NCBI GenBank assembly: GCA_023413135.1
Contig: JAEZQK010000087.1
Span: 1-40,849, forward strand
From: Bacillota bacterium
Lineage (GTDB): Bacteria; Bacillota; Clostridia; Christensenellales; Aristaeellaceae
Length of the DNA stretch: 40,849 nt
Direction: 5' to 3'
Under the pieces are notes generated by a model that saw only the letters and a list, made by a program, of their open reading frames with translations, was not told the origin of the DNA and made no database searches. The position numbers and the translations under genes were made by a program. Of the stretch, positions 32,435 through 40,849 are shown in pieces. Each line of letters begins with the position of its first letter. Position 1 is the first letter of the stretch.

Positions 32435-33925
32435 GTGGCTTTCGTTACTATGAACGCCTATGATGCCGATCTACGTATACCCGGATTTTCTGGGATTATG
32501 CAATATGGTGACGGAATCAACGCGGATCCCCGCACTGCTTTTGAGTCCATCAACATGGAAACAGCAGGTGGAGCGCTTCGTCCGTCCGGGGCGTGTGTTC
32601 TGCTGGCTCCTTCTATCCCGTCAACGATCGAAACGCTGGCTTGCCTGTATCGCCGCTGGTATTCCGGATCAAGCGACAAAACAGTATTGATCGCGGCAGC
32701 AGGCGGCCAGCTGTATTATATGGTGGCCGGAGGATCGTCCTGGACACAGATGCCGCTGCCGGAGGGGTGGTCCGGAGAAGGATACGCTTCAAACGTATGG
32801 AGCTTTGTGGCCTATGAAATCAACCCGGAAGGCTCCGAATCTCCAGTTGATGTGCTATTTTTAAGCAATGCTCAGGACGGGATGGTTTATATCCGCGGGG
32901 ATAACATGACGGTGGAAACCGTTGCAACGCCAAAGAGGTTCGGCGTGATAGCCAGGTATGCGGAGCGCATTTGGGGCGGCGGGATCCCTGATGATCCCGA
33001 CATGCTGGTGTACAGTGCACCTTTCAATCCACTTGACTGGACGGCGAACACGGAAATACCGGAAGACGGCGCGGGGGATGTGATGCAGCCCAGTTGGGAC
33101 GGCGACAGTTTTCACGCGCTCAAGCAGCTTGGTCCTCAGCTGATCGCCTTCAAGAAAAACCGTATCTGGCGTATCCTGAATACAGACCCGAGCGAGTATG
33201 TGTTTAAGGAACAGTATGGCGGAGGCACAGAGCTTTTCAATACCATCGCCGTGGACAGAGAACGAATCCTGATGCTGGGTGAGAACGGTGTCATGCAATA
33301 TGATGGATTGACCGCTGCGCCCTACTACCAGGAGGTGTGCAAGAATATTTTCGCCGATATGAACCTGCAGGCGCTGGGGCAGGCTTGTGCGTGCATATGG
33401 AATGATGTTTATTACTGCGCCATCCCCGTGGGGAGCACGGCATACAATAACGTTGTGCTGATGTATAACATCCGGGAAAATACTTGGCTCCTGCGCAATG
33501 ATATTGTCGTTGAATCGTTCTTGCCCACGGATAAAAAGCTGTATTTCACCAGCCACGCCGCACCGGGGAGAATATACGAATGGGGCACCGATTCATGGGC
33601 CAGCGGGGCGGCTGTAACACCTGCACGCTGGGTCGGGCCATGGCAAGACTTTCAGCAAAAGACCGTCCGGAAGGGCGGTTTTGATTTATATTTCACGCTG
33701 GAAGCTAAGGAATCTGGAACGCTGGCAGTATCTATTGAGACAGAATCGAAGCTCAAAGAAAAGGAGTATGCGTTCACTTCCACGACAGGCGTACAGGCCA
33801 AGCAAAAACGGCTGCATTTCGGCGGGACCGGAAGGCGTTTCCGCCTGATCATTTCAAGCGCGGGCAGTACGGCCTGGCGGATCATTGGAGGTATTCAGCT
33901 GCGCACCGAAATAGATGCGGATTAG
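32435..33925 (+). CDS. Beta-rich tail hub / stabilisation-type protein (putative)
   Basis: This 496-residue protein starts with GTG after AAGGAGG. Repeated short beta segments with Trp, Gly and Tyr (YGGGTELFNTIAVDRERILM; LMYNIRENTWLLRND; YFTSHAAPGRIYEWGTDSW) suggest a beta-propeller-like body. Tail hub and stabilisation proteins of short-tailed phages (the P22 gp10 class) have this look and this gene position behind the connector. It would close the portal channel and carry the fibres. No enzymatic motif was seen. Confidence 0.65.
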   Translation: MAFVTMNAYDADLRIPGFSGIMQYGDGINADPRTAFESINMETAGGALRPSGACVLLAPSIPSTIETLACLYRRWYSGSSDKTVLIAAAGGQLYYMVAGGSSWTQMPLPEGWSGEGYASNVWSFVAYEINPEGSESPVDVLFLSNAQDGMVYIRGDNMTVETVATPKRFGVIARYAERIWGGGIPDDPDMLVYSAPFNPLDWTANTEIPEDGAGDVMQPSWDGDSFHALKQLGPQLIAFKKNRIWRILNTDPSEYVFKEQYGGGTELFNTIAVDRERILMLGENGVMQYDGLTAAPYYQEVCKNIFADMNLQALGQACACIWNDVYYCAIPVGSTAYNNVVLMYNIRENTWLLRNDIVVESFLPTDKKLYFTSHAAPGRIYEWGTDSWASGAAVTPARWVGPWQDFQQKTVRKGGFDLYFTLEAKESGTLAVSIETESKLKEKEYAFTSTTGVQAKQKRLHFGGTGRRFRLIISSAGSTAWRIIGGIQLRTEIDAD

Positions 33926-33937
33926 GGAGGGAAGCCC

Positions 33938-34675
33938 ATGGCAAAGCGGTATGTGACCATTCAGCAATACGAACCGCTGCGGGCCCCGGCCTCCTGGTCC
34001 AATGAGGAACGGGCTTTGATTCAGCAGCTGACGGACAGGTTTGACGACCTGTACGGCCGCCTGAACAGGCTGCGGTTTGAGGACCTGGGAACGGTTATGC
34101 AAAAGAGGATCACAGCCTCGGAGGGCAGCATATCCCAAATCCGGCAGACCGCATCCGATTTGGTACTGACCGTGTCCGGCGGCACGCACATTTTCCGTCA
34201 AGCCTCCCCGCCCACAGAAGGCGTGCTGCATGGTGACCTCTGGTACGATTCGGATGACAGCAACAAGTGTTACAGGTTTGCAAATGGGCAGTGGCAGGTT
34301 ATACCGTATGCCAATGCCATTGATGCCATTGAGCAAGTGGCTCAAACGATTATAACATCAGAACAAATTCAAAATACCGTGCGCAGCACGGTTACTACGA
34401 TGATCGGATACCGGGTTGAAATTGTATCCGATCACGGCGGTGTGCTGACAGACCGTATATCCCAGACGGTATTGACCGCAAACGTATGGCAAGGCAACAA
34501 TTTGGTGACAGACCAGATAGATGCCGGACGCTTTGTGTGGACCCGGCACAGTCAGGATGCTATGGCAGACCAGATTTGGAATGATGCCCACCGGGGCGTT
34601 AAAAGTGTGACGGTGAATACTTCGGATGTGGTATATGAGGCCACGTTCCAATGTGACATACTGGGGGAGGAATAG
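33938..34675 (+). CDS. Tail protein with GDLW-type domain, first copy
   Basis: This 245-residue protein starts 12 nt after the hub gene with GGGAGGG. After an N-terminal helix (ALIQQLTDRFDDLYGRLNRL) comes the block GGTHIFRQASPPTEGVLHGD and LWYDSDDSNKCYRFANGQW. The block recurs in the protein at 36,482-37,480 (GGSAIFRQPAAPAAGMGHGD; LWFDTDDNNKCHRYGSGGW), as does the following helix with TSEQIQNTVRS against TADEIVTTVRS. It is probably a baseplate or fibre-attachment protein. Its exact role is not recognisable. Confidence 0.7.
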   Translation: MAKRYVTIQQYEPLRAPASWSNEERALIQQLTDRFDDLYGRLNRLRFEDLGTVMQKRITASEGSISQIRQTASDLVLTVSGGTHIFRQASPPTEGVLHGDLWYDSDDSNKCYRFANGQWQVIPYANAIDAIEQVAQTIITSEQIQNTVRSTVTTMIGYRVEIVSDHGGVLTDRISQTVLTANVWQGNNLVTDQIDAGRFVWTRHSQDAMADQIWNDAHRGVKSVTVNTSDVVYEATFQCDILGEE

Positions 34676-34678
34676 GAT

Positions 34679-36478
34679 ATGCCCATTATCGCTACAGGTT
34701 CAAAAACGATTGTGGACCTGTCGGATGGTAAGTCCCTATCTGTTTACCTTGGGTGTAATCAGCCCAAGATTCAAGTCTATGATCCCAATCCGGGCGGCAG
34801 TATCAGCCCCGATTGGTCGTTGGCGGGCGGAAAGCCTGTCATTACGCCTGTCGTATATTTGAATCAAACGGCAGTGGCATTGAACGCGCTGGGCCTGACG
34901 GTTACCTGGAAACGCAGGGAAGGCAACGCTTCCGAAACGAACCTGGCCACCAATGAAACGGCGGCGGGAAACATTCTCACCGTGGATGCCAATAAGCTGA
35001 ATTCCGTCAGCAGCGGCCTTTTAACCTACCTGGCGTATGTCACCTACGTTGATCCTGATACTGGTTATCCGATCAATGCCGTAGCCGACATTACATTTTC
35101 CCAGATCAAAACAGGTTTGAATGCCAAACTGGCGTGGATTACCGGAGATCAAACCTTCAAGTACGATACTGCCGGAAACGCGTCGCCTGCACAGATCACG
35201 CTGACCGCCAATCTGACAAACGTGACCATGAGCAGGTGGCAGTACTATACCGGAAGCGCATGGGCCGACTATCCCACCACGGCTGACAATGCAAACATTA
35301 CGGGTGGCACGATCAACGTAAAACCAACGCACTCCGTTTTTGTGGGTGATGTGGCAAGGTTGAAAATCCTGACATCCGATGCGAATGTAACGGATGAAAT
35401 TACGCTTGTAAAGGTACGTGATGGTTCTCAGACCAGTGTTGCGTTCCTGACCAATGAAAACATCACCTTCGCCGGCAATGTGTCCGGCCAGGTGGGTGCG
35501 GTCACTGTGACATGCAATGTAGTGGCTTACACCGGGACAACCAAAGTGACCCCTACTGTTGGTACAATCACCGGGGCCGTGACCGGCATGACAGTTACCA
35601 AAGGCGGTGCCGTGAGCAATGAAATCCCCATTACCATTACAATCGCGGCGAATGCCACCCTGGGAGGCGCCGGGGTGCAAAGCGGCACATTATCGGTTCC
35701 TGTCACTGCACCGGTGTCTGCAACCCTCCTAATCAGCTGGAGCAAGGTCAATACGGGTGCTACGGGCGGTACAGGCGCGCCGGGCCAAAATGCCGTACTG
35801 TTTTCCCTGTATGCTCCCAATGGTTCGGTATTTGTCAATCAAGGCGGTTCGTTAACGATTCAAAGCATTGGATATGATGGCAGTACTCAGATCACCAGCG
35901 GTGCAGCATACGTTTGGAAGAAATACACTTCCGGCAGCTGGGCAACTATCAGCGGGCAGACAGGAAACAGCCTGACGGTAGCCGGAATGGATGTCATTGG
36001 TATCCAGGCATATCAATGTACAATGACCTACGCCGCAAAAACCTATACCGACACCATCACCCTGATTGACAAAACGGATAATTATCAGGCCACGATAGAG
36101 TCCACCGGCGGCGATGTATTCAAGAATACGGTGGGCAGCACGTGCCTTACATGCCGGATTTTCCAAAATGGGACGGAAGCGGATGCGCCCAAGTCTGTCG
36201 TATATCAGGCGACGGACCCTGCGGGCGCGGCTGGAGACTTTTATTACAAATATACGGCTGGATCCCCTTCGGTTGCGCTGATGCGCTACAGCGGGTCGGC
36301 ATGGGTCGATGTAACGGAGAACGCGGCCTATAAACATACCAAGACCTACACGTGGTACCGCAGGGACAAAAACGGCGCAGCCATGGACGAAGGCGCGGCC
36401 TTTGCAAACGGGAAAGTTATTTTTGTGGATGGGGACGATGTCGAAGACAAGACAACATTCACCTGTGAGGTGGGATGA
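34679..36478 (+). CDS. Large tail protein with Ig-like beta repeats
   Basis: This 599-residue, Thr/Gly/Ala-rich protein is built of repeated beta-sandwich-like units: ISFSQIK-type ends, VRDGSQTSVAFLTNENITF, GTITGAVTGMTVTKGGAVSN. A short collagen-like turn GATGGTGAPGQ lies near residue 360. Phage proteins with Ig-like repeats project from the virion and bind cell-surface sugars weakly. It lies 3 nt after one GDLW protein and 3 nt before the next, so the three genes form one tail unit. No signal peptide or enzymatic motif was seen. Confidence 0.7.
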   Translation: MPIIATGSKTIVDLSDGKSLSVYLGCNQPKIQVYDPNPGGSISPDWSLAGGKPVITPVVYLNQTAVALNALGLTVTWKRREGNASETNLATNETAAGNILTVDANKLNSVSSGLLTYLAYVTYVDPDTGYPINAVADITFSQIKTGLNAKLAWITGDQTFKYDTAGNASPAQITLTANLTNVTMSRWQYYTGSAWADYPTTADNANITGGTINVKPTHSVFVGDVARLKILTSDANVTDEITLVKVRDGSQTSVAFLTNENITFAGNVSGQVGAVTVTCNVVAYTGTTKVTPTVGTITGAVTGMTVTKGGAVSNEIPITITIAANATLGGAGVQSGTLSVPVTAPVSATLLISWSKVNTGATGGTGAPGQNAVLFSLYAPNGSVFVNQGGSLTIQSIGYDGSTQITSGAAYVWKKYTSGSWATISGQTGNSLTVAGMDVIGIQAYQCTMTYAAKTYTDTITLIDKTDNYQATIESTGGDVFKNTVGSTCLTCRIFQNGTEADAPKSVVYQATDPAGAAGDFYYKYTAGSPSVALMRYSGSAWVDVTENAAYKHTKTYTWYRRDKNGAAMDEGAAFANGKVIFVDGDDVEDKTTFTCEVG

Positions 36479-36481
36479 AAA

Positions 36482-37480
36482 ATGCCGCTTTGTCTTGCGC
36501 AATACACCATTACGGATAAAACGGACGTCTACATTGGTTCGGCAGCGCCCGATCTTCCAACGGAAGATCAGCTTTGGCTGGATACCGGAATAACACCGAA
36601 TCAAATGAAACGGTATGTAAATGGGGCATGGAAGCCGATAGGAAACCGCACATTTGTGTCTGCAAACGCCCCGGATAATGCCCAGGCGGGGGATTTGTGG
36701 ATCAACAGTTCCGAAGGCAATAAGCTGTACCGCTATGACGGGGCCTCATGGCTTGGCTACCAGGACCAAAGCATTCCGGCCCTTCACCGGTCTGTCGAAA
36801 ACCTGATTCTTGCCATTTCGGGCGGTTCGGCTATTTTCCGCCAGCCGGCCGCGCCTGCCGCCGGCATGGGGCATGGAGATCTATGGTTCGATACGGATGA
36901 TAATAACAAATGCCACCGGTATGGCAGCGGCGGCTGGACCGTGCTCAATTTTACCAATACAGTCGATACGATCGAGCGTGTTGCGGACAGCATCATGACC
37001 GCTGATGAAATTGTGACGACCGTTCGCAGTTCGGCCGTTTACGTAGCGGACCTCGCCGGCAAGGCAGATGCAGGGCAATTGGACGGACTTGCGTCGGAAG
37101 AGTATGTAAGCGAAAAGCTGTCAACTGAAATTGTACAGCGGAATGATGCCATACGGATCAAAGTGGAAGAGGAGAAAGCGCGCGCCCAAAATGTGGAAGG
37201 GCAGATCATGCAGTTCGTAGGCGCAGCCCAGACTTATTTCGTGTTCGACCTGGACGGACTGAACATATCCAAGCCCGGGAGCCCCTTTTCCACGCTGATG
37301 GGCGCTGAAAAGCTGTCATTCCTGCAGGATGGCGTTGAGGTGGCCTATATCCAGTACAACAAACTGTTCATTACCATTGCGCAAATCACCGATACATTGA
37401 CCATTGGCAACGCCACGGCGGGATATACGGATATTGTAACAAAAGACGGTGGCCTGTCTGCCGCTTGGAGGAATGAGTAA
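36482..37480 (+). CDS. Tail protein with repeated GDLW-type motifs, second copy
   Basis: This 332-residue protein carries three related blocks: DQLWLDTGITPNQMKRYVNG, GDLWINSSEGNKLYRYDGAS and GDLWFDTDDNNKCHRYGSGG. These are short beta units known from phage fibre and baseplate proteins. A helical middle part (STEIVQRNDAIRIKVEEEKA) is followed by a C-terminal domain (GAEKLSFLQDGVEVAYIQYN) that resembles the end of baseplate upper or fibre-hub proteins. Residues about 95-180 duplicate the central domain of the protein at 33,938-34,675. Confidence 0.72.
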   Translation: MPLCLAQYTITDKTDVYIGSAAPDLPTEDQLWLDTGITPNQMKRYVNGAWKPIGNRTFVSANAPDNAQAGDLWINSSEGNKLYRYDGASWLGYQDQSIPALHRSVENLILAISGGSAIFRQPAAPAAGMGHGDLWFDTDDNNKCHRYGSGGWTVLNFTNTVDTIERVADSIMTADEIVTTVRSSAVYVADLAGKADAGQLDGLASEEYVSEKLSTEIVQRNDAIRIKVEEEKARAQNVEGQIMQFVGAAQTYFVFDLDGLNISKPGSPFSTLMGAEKLSFLQDGVEVAYIQYNKLFITIAQITDTLTIGNATAGYTDIVTKDGGLSAAWRNE

Positions 37481-37483
37481 GCT

Positions 37484-40405
37484 ATGCCGCAAGTCACATA
37501 TCAGATAATAAGCAGTGTGTCACTGAGTAGCAGCTATTATGCTTATACATACAACGATGGCAGCCATTCTACGAGCACCCCATCGACGGACAGTGCAAGC
37601 TATGGCTTTAGCTATGCAGGAGCGGGGATACCTGACGGTTCGACCATCAATAGCACAGTATTTCGGGTGGAGAGTTTCGGATCGCCCTTGCATGGCACGT
37701 CTATTCGGGGCGTAAGGGTCAACGGCACCGATGTTACTGACAGCATTCCTTCTGCAACAGACGTCGATATAAAGCCGTATCTCACTACTGGTGGTAATAC
37801 AATCACCCTGCGGTTCAAATCTGGTACATCCAACACTAGTTATCCTTCCAAACCACCAACTACCGATCCGAATGACCAGCGAAATTCAAGTTCCCTGGCA
37901 TTTAATGATGTCAAGGTTGTTATCAATTATACGCCTCCATATACAGCCCCTTCCGTGACGACGGTGCGCCTGAACGGGACCACGGCGGTGCAGTATGGCG
38001 CCGCATCGTCCTCCATGACGCTGAGCTGGGACGCGGTAAATGGGAATTACAATGCCATCACCAGCTATTTAGTGTATCGGAGTGTTAACGGCGGAGCTTA
38101 TTCACTGCTGCAATCCGGTATAGCTGGGACGTCTCTTTCCGTTTCCCTGCCGGGTACAGCCGGGCAGAAACATCAATATTATGTGGTGGCCATCGGTGAG
38201 TATTCAAACAGCGCGGCGGCGTACAGCCCGCAAGTGTATGCCTATTCCAGCCCTTCCGCTCCAACAGCGGTGAGCGTATCTCCGTCAAGCGTGGCCCCCG
38301 GGGCGTCCGTATCTTTGTCCTGGTCCGGGGCCAATGCAGGCGTTGGCGTAGGTATTTCCAGCTATTCCATCCGGCGGTCAACATCGTCCGGCGGAACATA
38401 TACCGAAGTCACCACCAGCACGGCTGCATCAAAATCCTTCACCGCACCCGCTACGGCCGGGACATACTATTATAAAGTGCTGGCATACGGCAGCGTATCG
38501 GGGTATAACAGCCCCCTTTCCTCCGCTTACGCAACGCTTACTGTGCAAAATCCAAGGTCTACGTTTACCTTGGATAAAACCACGCTGTCCATGGACAACA
38601 GCACGCAGATCACGGCCACGATCAGCGCGGCGGATTCCGGCTATACGCATACCGTGCGGTGGTATATTGACGGTACTTACACCCAGACAAATACGAAATC
38701 CGCCGGAGTTGCATCGGATACGTTCAAGTGCCCGCTTTCCTGGAACGGCGCGTTCCCTTCCGCCTCAGGGGGAACGGCTTATTGTTTGCTGACCACCTAT
38801 TCCGGAGGCATTGCGGTCGGCACATATTCCAAATCCTTTTCGGTAAGCGTTTCGGACAACATACTGCCTGCCGTATCCCTGGCTGTTTCAGCAGCCGACG
38901 GCTTTGGCTCCTATTACCTCAAGGGCGTCAGCCGCGCCACGGCCGCCGCCACGGCAAGCGGGGCCTACGGCAGCACCATTGTAAGCTACAGCGTATACGG
39001 CGGCGGTTATTCCGGGACGTCGGCCACGCTGAACACGGGGATCCTGAATGTGGTGGGGACAAACACTTTTACCGTCACAGTCATAGACAGCCGCGGGCGC
39101 TCCAAATCCGCCACAAGCAATATAACCGTTACGATTTATAACAAGCCTGTCATTTCCAGCGTATCCTGCTATAGATCCGACGCAAACAAGAACATGGCCG
39201 GGGAAGGGACCTATATTACCGTCAGTGCCAATTTGTCCATCACATCCCTTACCGGGAACGCCATGACGGTCAAAAAAGCACAATACAGGCAGGCAGGCGT
39301 GGCGAGCTGGAGCGGGAACACCACCCTGTCAAGCGGCACGGCGGCCATCATTGCCAGTGGCATCAGCACGGCCTATGCCTATGACGTATTGATTACACTA
39401 ACCGATACGGTAGGCAAAACCACCACGTATCAAACCAGCGTTCCCCCTTCCAGCAAGCTGTTCGACTTCCGCAATGACCGGGCGGCCTTGGGACGAACTG
39501 CAGCTACAACAAAGCGGTTCATGTTGCCGCCTGATTGGGGATTTGAGTATCAAGGACAAGTTGTTGGAGTGCCCGCCAACCCTAACTTGCTTATTAATAG
39601 TAATTTCCAAATATGGCAGCGTGGGAATGGGCCATTTACTGCTGGACTTTCAGCAGACAGATGGAATATTACTTGGAACGCAGGTGGTACATCAAGTATA
39701 GTAAAAATCTCCGATGGGTTAAGATTTTCAAACTCTGGTGGCACTTCACGGCCGATGGTCCGCCAGTATCTTGAACACGGAATAATCGAAAATGGCAAAA
39801 CATATGCGCTATCAATAGGTTTGGTAAACGGCACAATATATTCTGGTTCTGTGGTTGCCGATGAAGCAAACTATAGAGCCGTCTATTTCGGGAATCACTC
39901 TATCGCACTTGGTAAAAACACCACTAACGCATTTTGGTGCTTCATAATTTATTGTGACATGAATAGTACGCTAGACGTAAAGTGGTGCAAACTTGAACCT
40001 GGCCCCATTGCCACCCCGTTTATCCCCCGTCCGTATGCCGAAGAATTGGCGATGTGTCAAAGGTATTATGAAAATAGCTGGTTTCCTTTTAACGCAACAT
40101 ATGTTGATTGCCATTTGGCTCAATGCTGGGCAACAAACAACGCCGATGCCCGTGTGGATTTTCAAATTACTAAGCGAGTGGTTCCAACTGTCACTATCAT
40201 TCCGGAGCATCCGCAAACTAATATATACTACTTCGCCACAAACAGCACCTATTATACGGCTGCAAGTTCCTCAGTACTGACCAGGGGTATTACAAAGGGA
40301 GTAATGATACGTTTTGTAAAGTCTGCCTCTGACGTATCTACTTGGGCAACAGGACAAGTTATTCAAACCAGATTCCATTGGGAAGCCGATGCCGAAATCT
40401 ATTAA
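37484..40405 (+). CDS. Tail fibre with fibronectin-type III domains and variable tip
   Basis: This 973-residue protein follows the previous gene by 3 nt. The N-terminal 150 residues form a beta-rich domain. Fibronectin type III-like units follow (about 155-255, with LSWDAVNGNYNAITSYLVYR; about 255-350, with LSWSGANAGVGVGISSYSIR), then further Ig-like units (350-655). A short junction FDFRNDRAALGRTA leads to a C-terminal region beginning NLLINSNFQIWQRGNGPFTA, a typical start of receptor-binding tips, and ending in PRPYAEELAMCQRYYENSWF and a final beta domain. Base composition falls in GC from about 39,540 on, which suggests exchange of the tip. Its likely role is binding the host surface. Confidence 0.8.
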   Translation: MPQVTYQIISSVSLSSSYYAYTYNDGSHSTSTPSTDSASYGFSYAGAGIPDGSTINSTVFRVESFGSPLHGTSIRGVRVNGTDVTDSIPSATDVDIKPYLTTGGNTITLRFKSGTSNTSYPSKPPTTDPNDQRNSSSLAFNDVKVVINYTPPYTAPSVTTVRLNGTTAVQYGAASSSMTLSWDAVNGNYNAITSYLVYRSVNGGAYSLLQSGIAGTSLSVSLPGTAGQKHQYYVVAIGEYSNSAAAYSPQVYAYSSPSAPTAVSVSPSSVAPGASVSLSWSGANAGVGVGISSYSIRRSTSSGGTYTEVTTSTAASKSFTAPATAGTYYYKVLAYGSVSGYNSPLSSAYATLTVQNPRSTFTLDKTTLSMDNSTQITATISAADSGYTHTVRWYIDGTYTQTNTKSAGVASDTFKCPLSWNGAFPSASGGTAYCLLTTYSGGIAVGTYSKSFSVSVSDNILPAVSLAVSAADGFGSYYLKGVSRATAAATASGAYGSTIVSYSVYGGGYSGTSATLNTGILNVVGTNTFTVTVIDSRGRSKSATSNITVTIYNKPVISSVSCYRSDANKNMAGEGTYITVSANLSITSLTGNAMTVKKAQYRQAGVASWSGNTTLSSGTAAIIASGISTAYAYDVLITLTDTVGKTTTYQTSVPPSSKLFDFRNDRAALGRTAATTKRFMLPPDWGFEYQGQVVGVPANPNLLINSNFQIWQRGNGPFTAGLSADRWNITWNAGGTSSIVKISDGLRFSNSGGTSRPMVRQYLEHGIIENGKTYALSIGLVNGTIYSGSVVADEANYRAVYFGNHSIALGKNTTNAFWCFIIYCDMNSTLDVKWCKLEPGPIATPFIPRPYAEELAMCQRYYENSWFPFNATYVDCHLAQCWATNNADARVDFQITKRVVPTVTIIPEHPQTNIYYFATNSTYYTAASSSVLTRGITKGVMIRFVKSASDVSTWATGQVIQTRFHWEADAEIY

Positions 40406-40417
40406 GGTGGTGATAGC

Positions 40418-40789
40418 ATGACAGACGTAGAAGGCGGTATTAAAGTGTACGCAAAAACAGATGATGCTGGTCGTATCATTGCCGTGGACAGCGACATCTT
40501 TTTGCCTGACCCTACGGGATGGACGCAGATTGATGAAGGCGAGGGCGACCGTTATGCCCATGCGCAGGGGAATTACCTTCCGGGGCCAACACTTACTGAG
40601 GAAGGCATTCCGTGCTACCAATGGGATGGCGAGAAAGTGGTGGAGCGCACAACGGAGGAAATCGAAGAGGACAGAGCCGCACTTCCACCGCCAGAACCAA
40701 CTTCAGAAGAAAAGTTAAAAACCCGCCTACAAGCAGCCGAAGACGCGCTGCTTTTTTTGATGGACTTACAAATGGGAGGAATGTTTTGA
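40418..40789 (+). CDS. Small phage tail-accessory protein (123 aa)
   Basis: This acidic protein begins 12 nt after the fibre gene with AAGGTGG upstream. A beta-rich N-terminal half (GIKVYAKTDDAGRIIAVDSD; WTQIDEGEGDRYAHAQGNYL) is followed by an acidic helical C-terminus (EEKLKTRLQAAEDALLFLMD, ending QMGGMF). This composition, placed between the last fibre gene and an XkdX-like gene, is common in Firmicutes phages. The protein may be a fibre assembly factor. Its stop overlaps the next start. Confidence 0.72.
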   Translation: MTDVEGGIKVYAKTDDAGRIIAVDSDIFLPDPTGWTQIDEGEGDRYAHAQGNYLPGPTLTEEGIPCYQWDGEKVVERTTEEIEEDRAALPPPEPTSEEKLKTRLQAAEDALLFLMDLQMGGMF

Positions 40790-40849
40790 TGTATCAGTTT
40801 ATCTTGAACATGTGGATCATGGCACGGATCAACGAATCTAAGGTCAGAA
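40789..40849 (+). CDS. XkdX-like small phage protein, cut by the window edge
   Basis: An ATG overlapping the previous TGA by one base (TGATG), with GGGAGGAATG upstream, opens a frame MYQFILNMWIMARINESKVR that runs off the right edge. The hydrophobic N-terminus and the phrase W-x-M-x-R are typical of the small XkdX-type proteins found before holin genes in Firmicutes phages. Confidence 0.55.
   Translation, partial: MYQFILNMWIMARINESKVR

Overview
The window looks like a stretch of a mid-GC Firmicutes (Clostridia-type) chromosome. Start sites carry strong AGGAGG-type ribosome-binding sites. The gene families are typical of Clostridia: an ECF sigma operon, PadR, PrsW and CPBP membrane proteases, and DUF4291. 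It holds two things that appear linked: a decayed and reshuffled locus of very large toxin-tipped proteins (1-24,650), and the head and tail gene module of a short-tailed phage or prophage (25,340 to the right edge). No integrase, attachment site, rRNA, tRNA or CRISPR array was seen.

Left part (1-9,724). A 3'-truncated copy of the large protein (cassette A) breaks at about 1429, where a block of minus-strand genes begins. Read in their own direction these are: a PadR regulator, a multi-pass membrane protein, a PrsW-like protease, an ECF sigma factor, a probable anti-sigma factor ending in a phage tail-collar-like domain, a small membrane protein, a frameshifted GNAT acetyltransferase, and two paralogous secreted serine hydrolases. 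The last hydrolase runs into the broken toxin gene and takes its stop codon from it.

Toxin region (9,725-24,652). Cassette B has the leader and first codons of a large protein, then a short inverted piece of the same gene, then its 3' half. It ends in a barnase-like RNase domain followed by a barstar-like immunity gene. Next comes a transposon-torn stretch with two intact and one decayed REP-associated (Y1) transposases, REP-like GGGACGGTTCT palindromes, a metallophosphoesterase, a headless TNT-type toxin tip with an Imm63-like gene, and a macro-domain protein. Cassette C (17,607-22,757) is the only full-length copy, 1716 residues. It has a different C-terminal tip and its own candidate immunity gene, followed by a 70-aa protein and a DUF4291 protein. 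A third leader copy with a scrap of the same gene precedes a CPBP protease.

Phage part (25,340-40,849). The order is small terminase, large terminase, portal, scaffold-like protein, N4-gp56-type major capsid protein, small head protein, connector, beta-rich tail-hub-like protein, and a run of tail/fibre proteins ending in a fibronectin-type fibre with an AT-richer tip. No tape measure, tube or sheath gene is visible, which fits a podovirus-like particle.

The main observation is that a roughly 60-bp promoter-like sequence, in three of its four copies followed by an intrinsic terminator hairpin, stands in front of cassettes B and C, the relic at 24.5 kb, and the terminase operon. I infer that the large toxin-tipped protein belongs to the phage regulon, possibly as an internal or ejected virion protein, and that its C-terminal toxin and immunity modules are exchanged by recombination. 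The leader, the homologous segments and the barnase/barstar motifs are read directly from the sequence. The virion role and tip swapping are inference.
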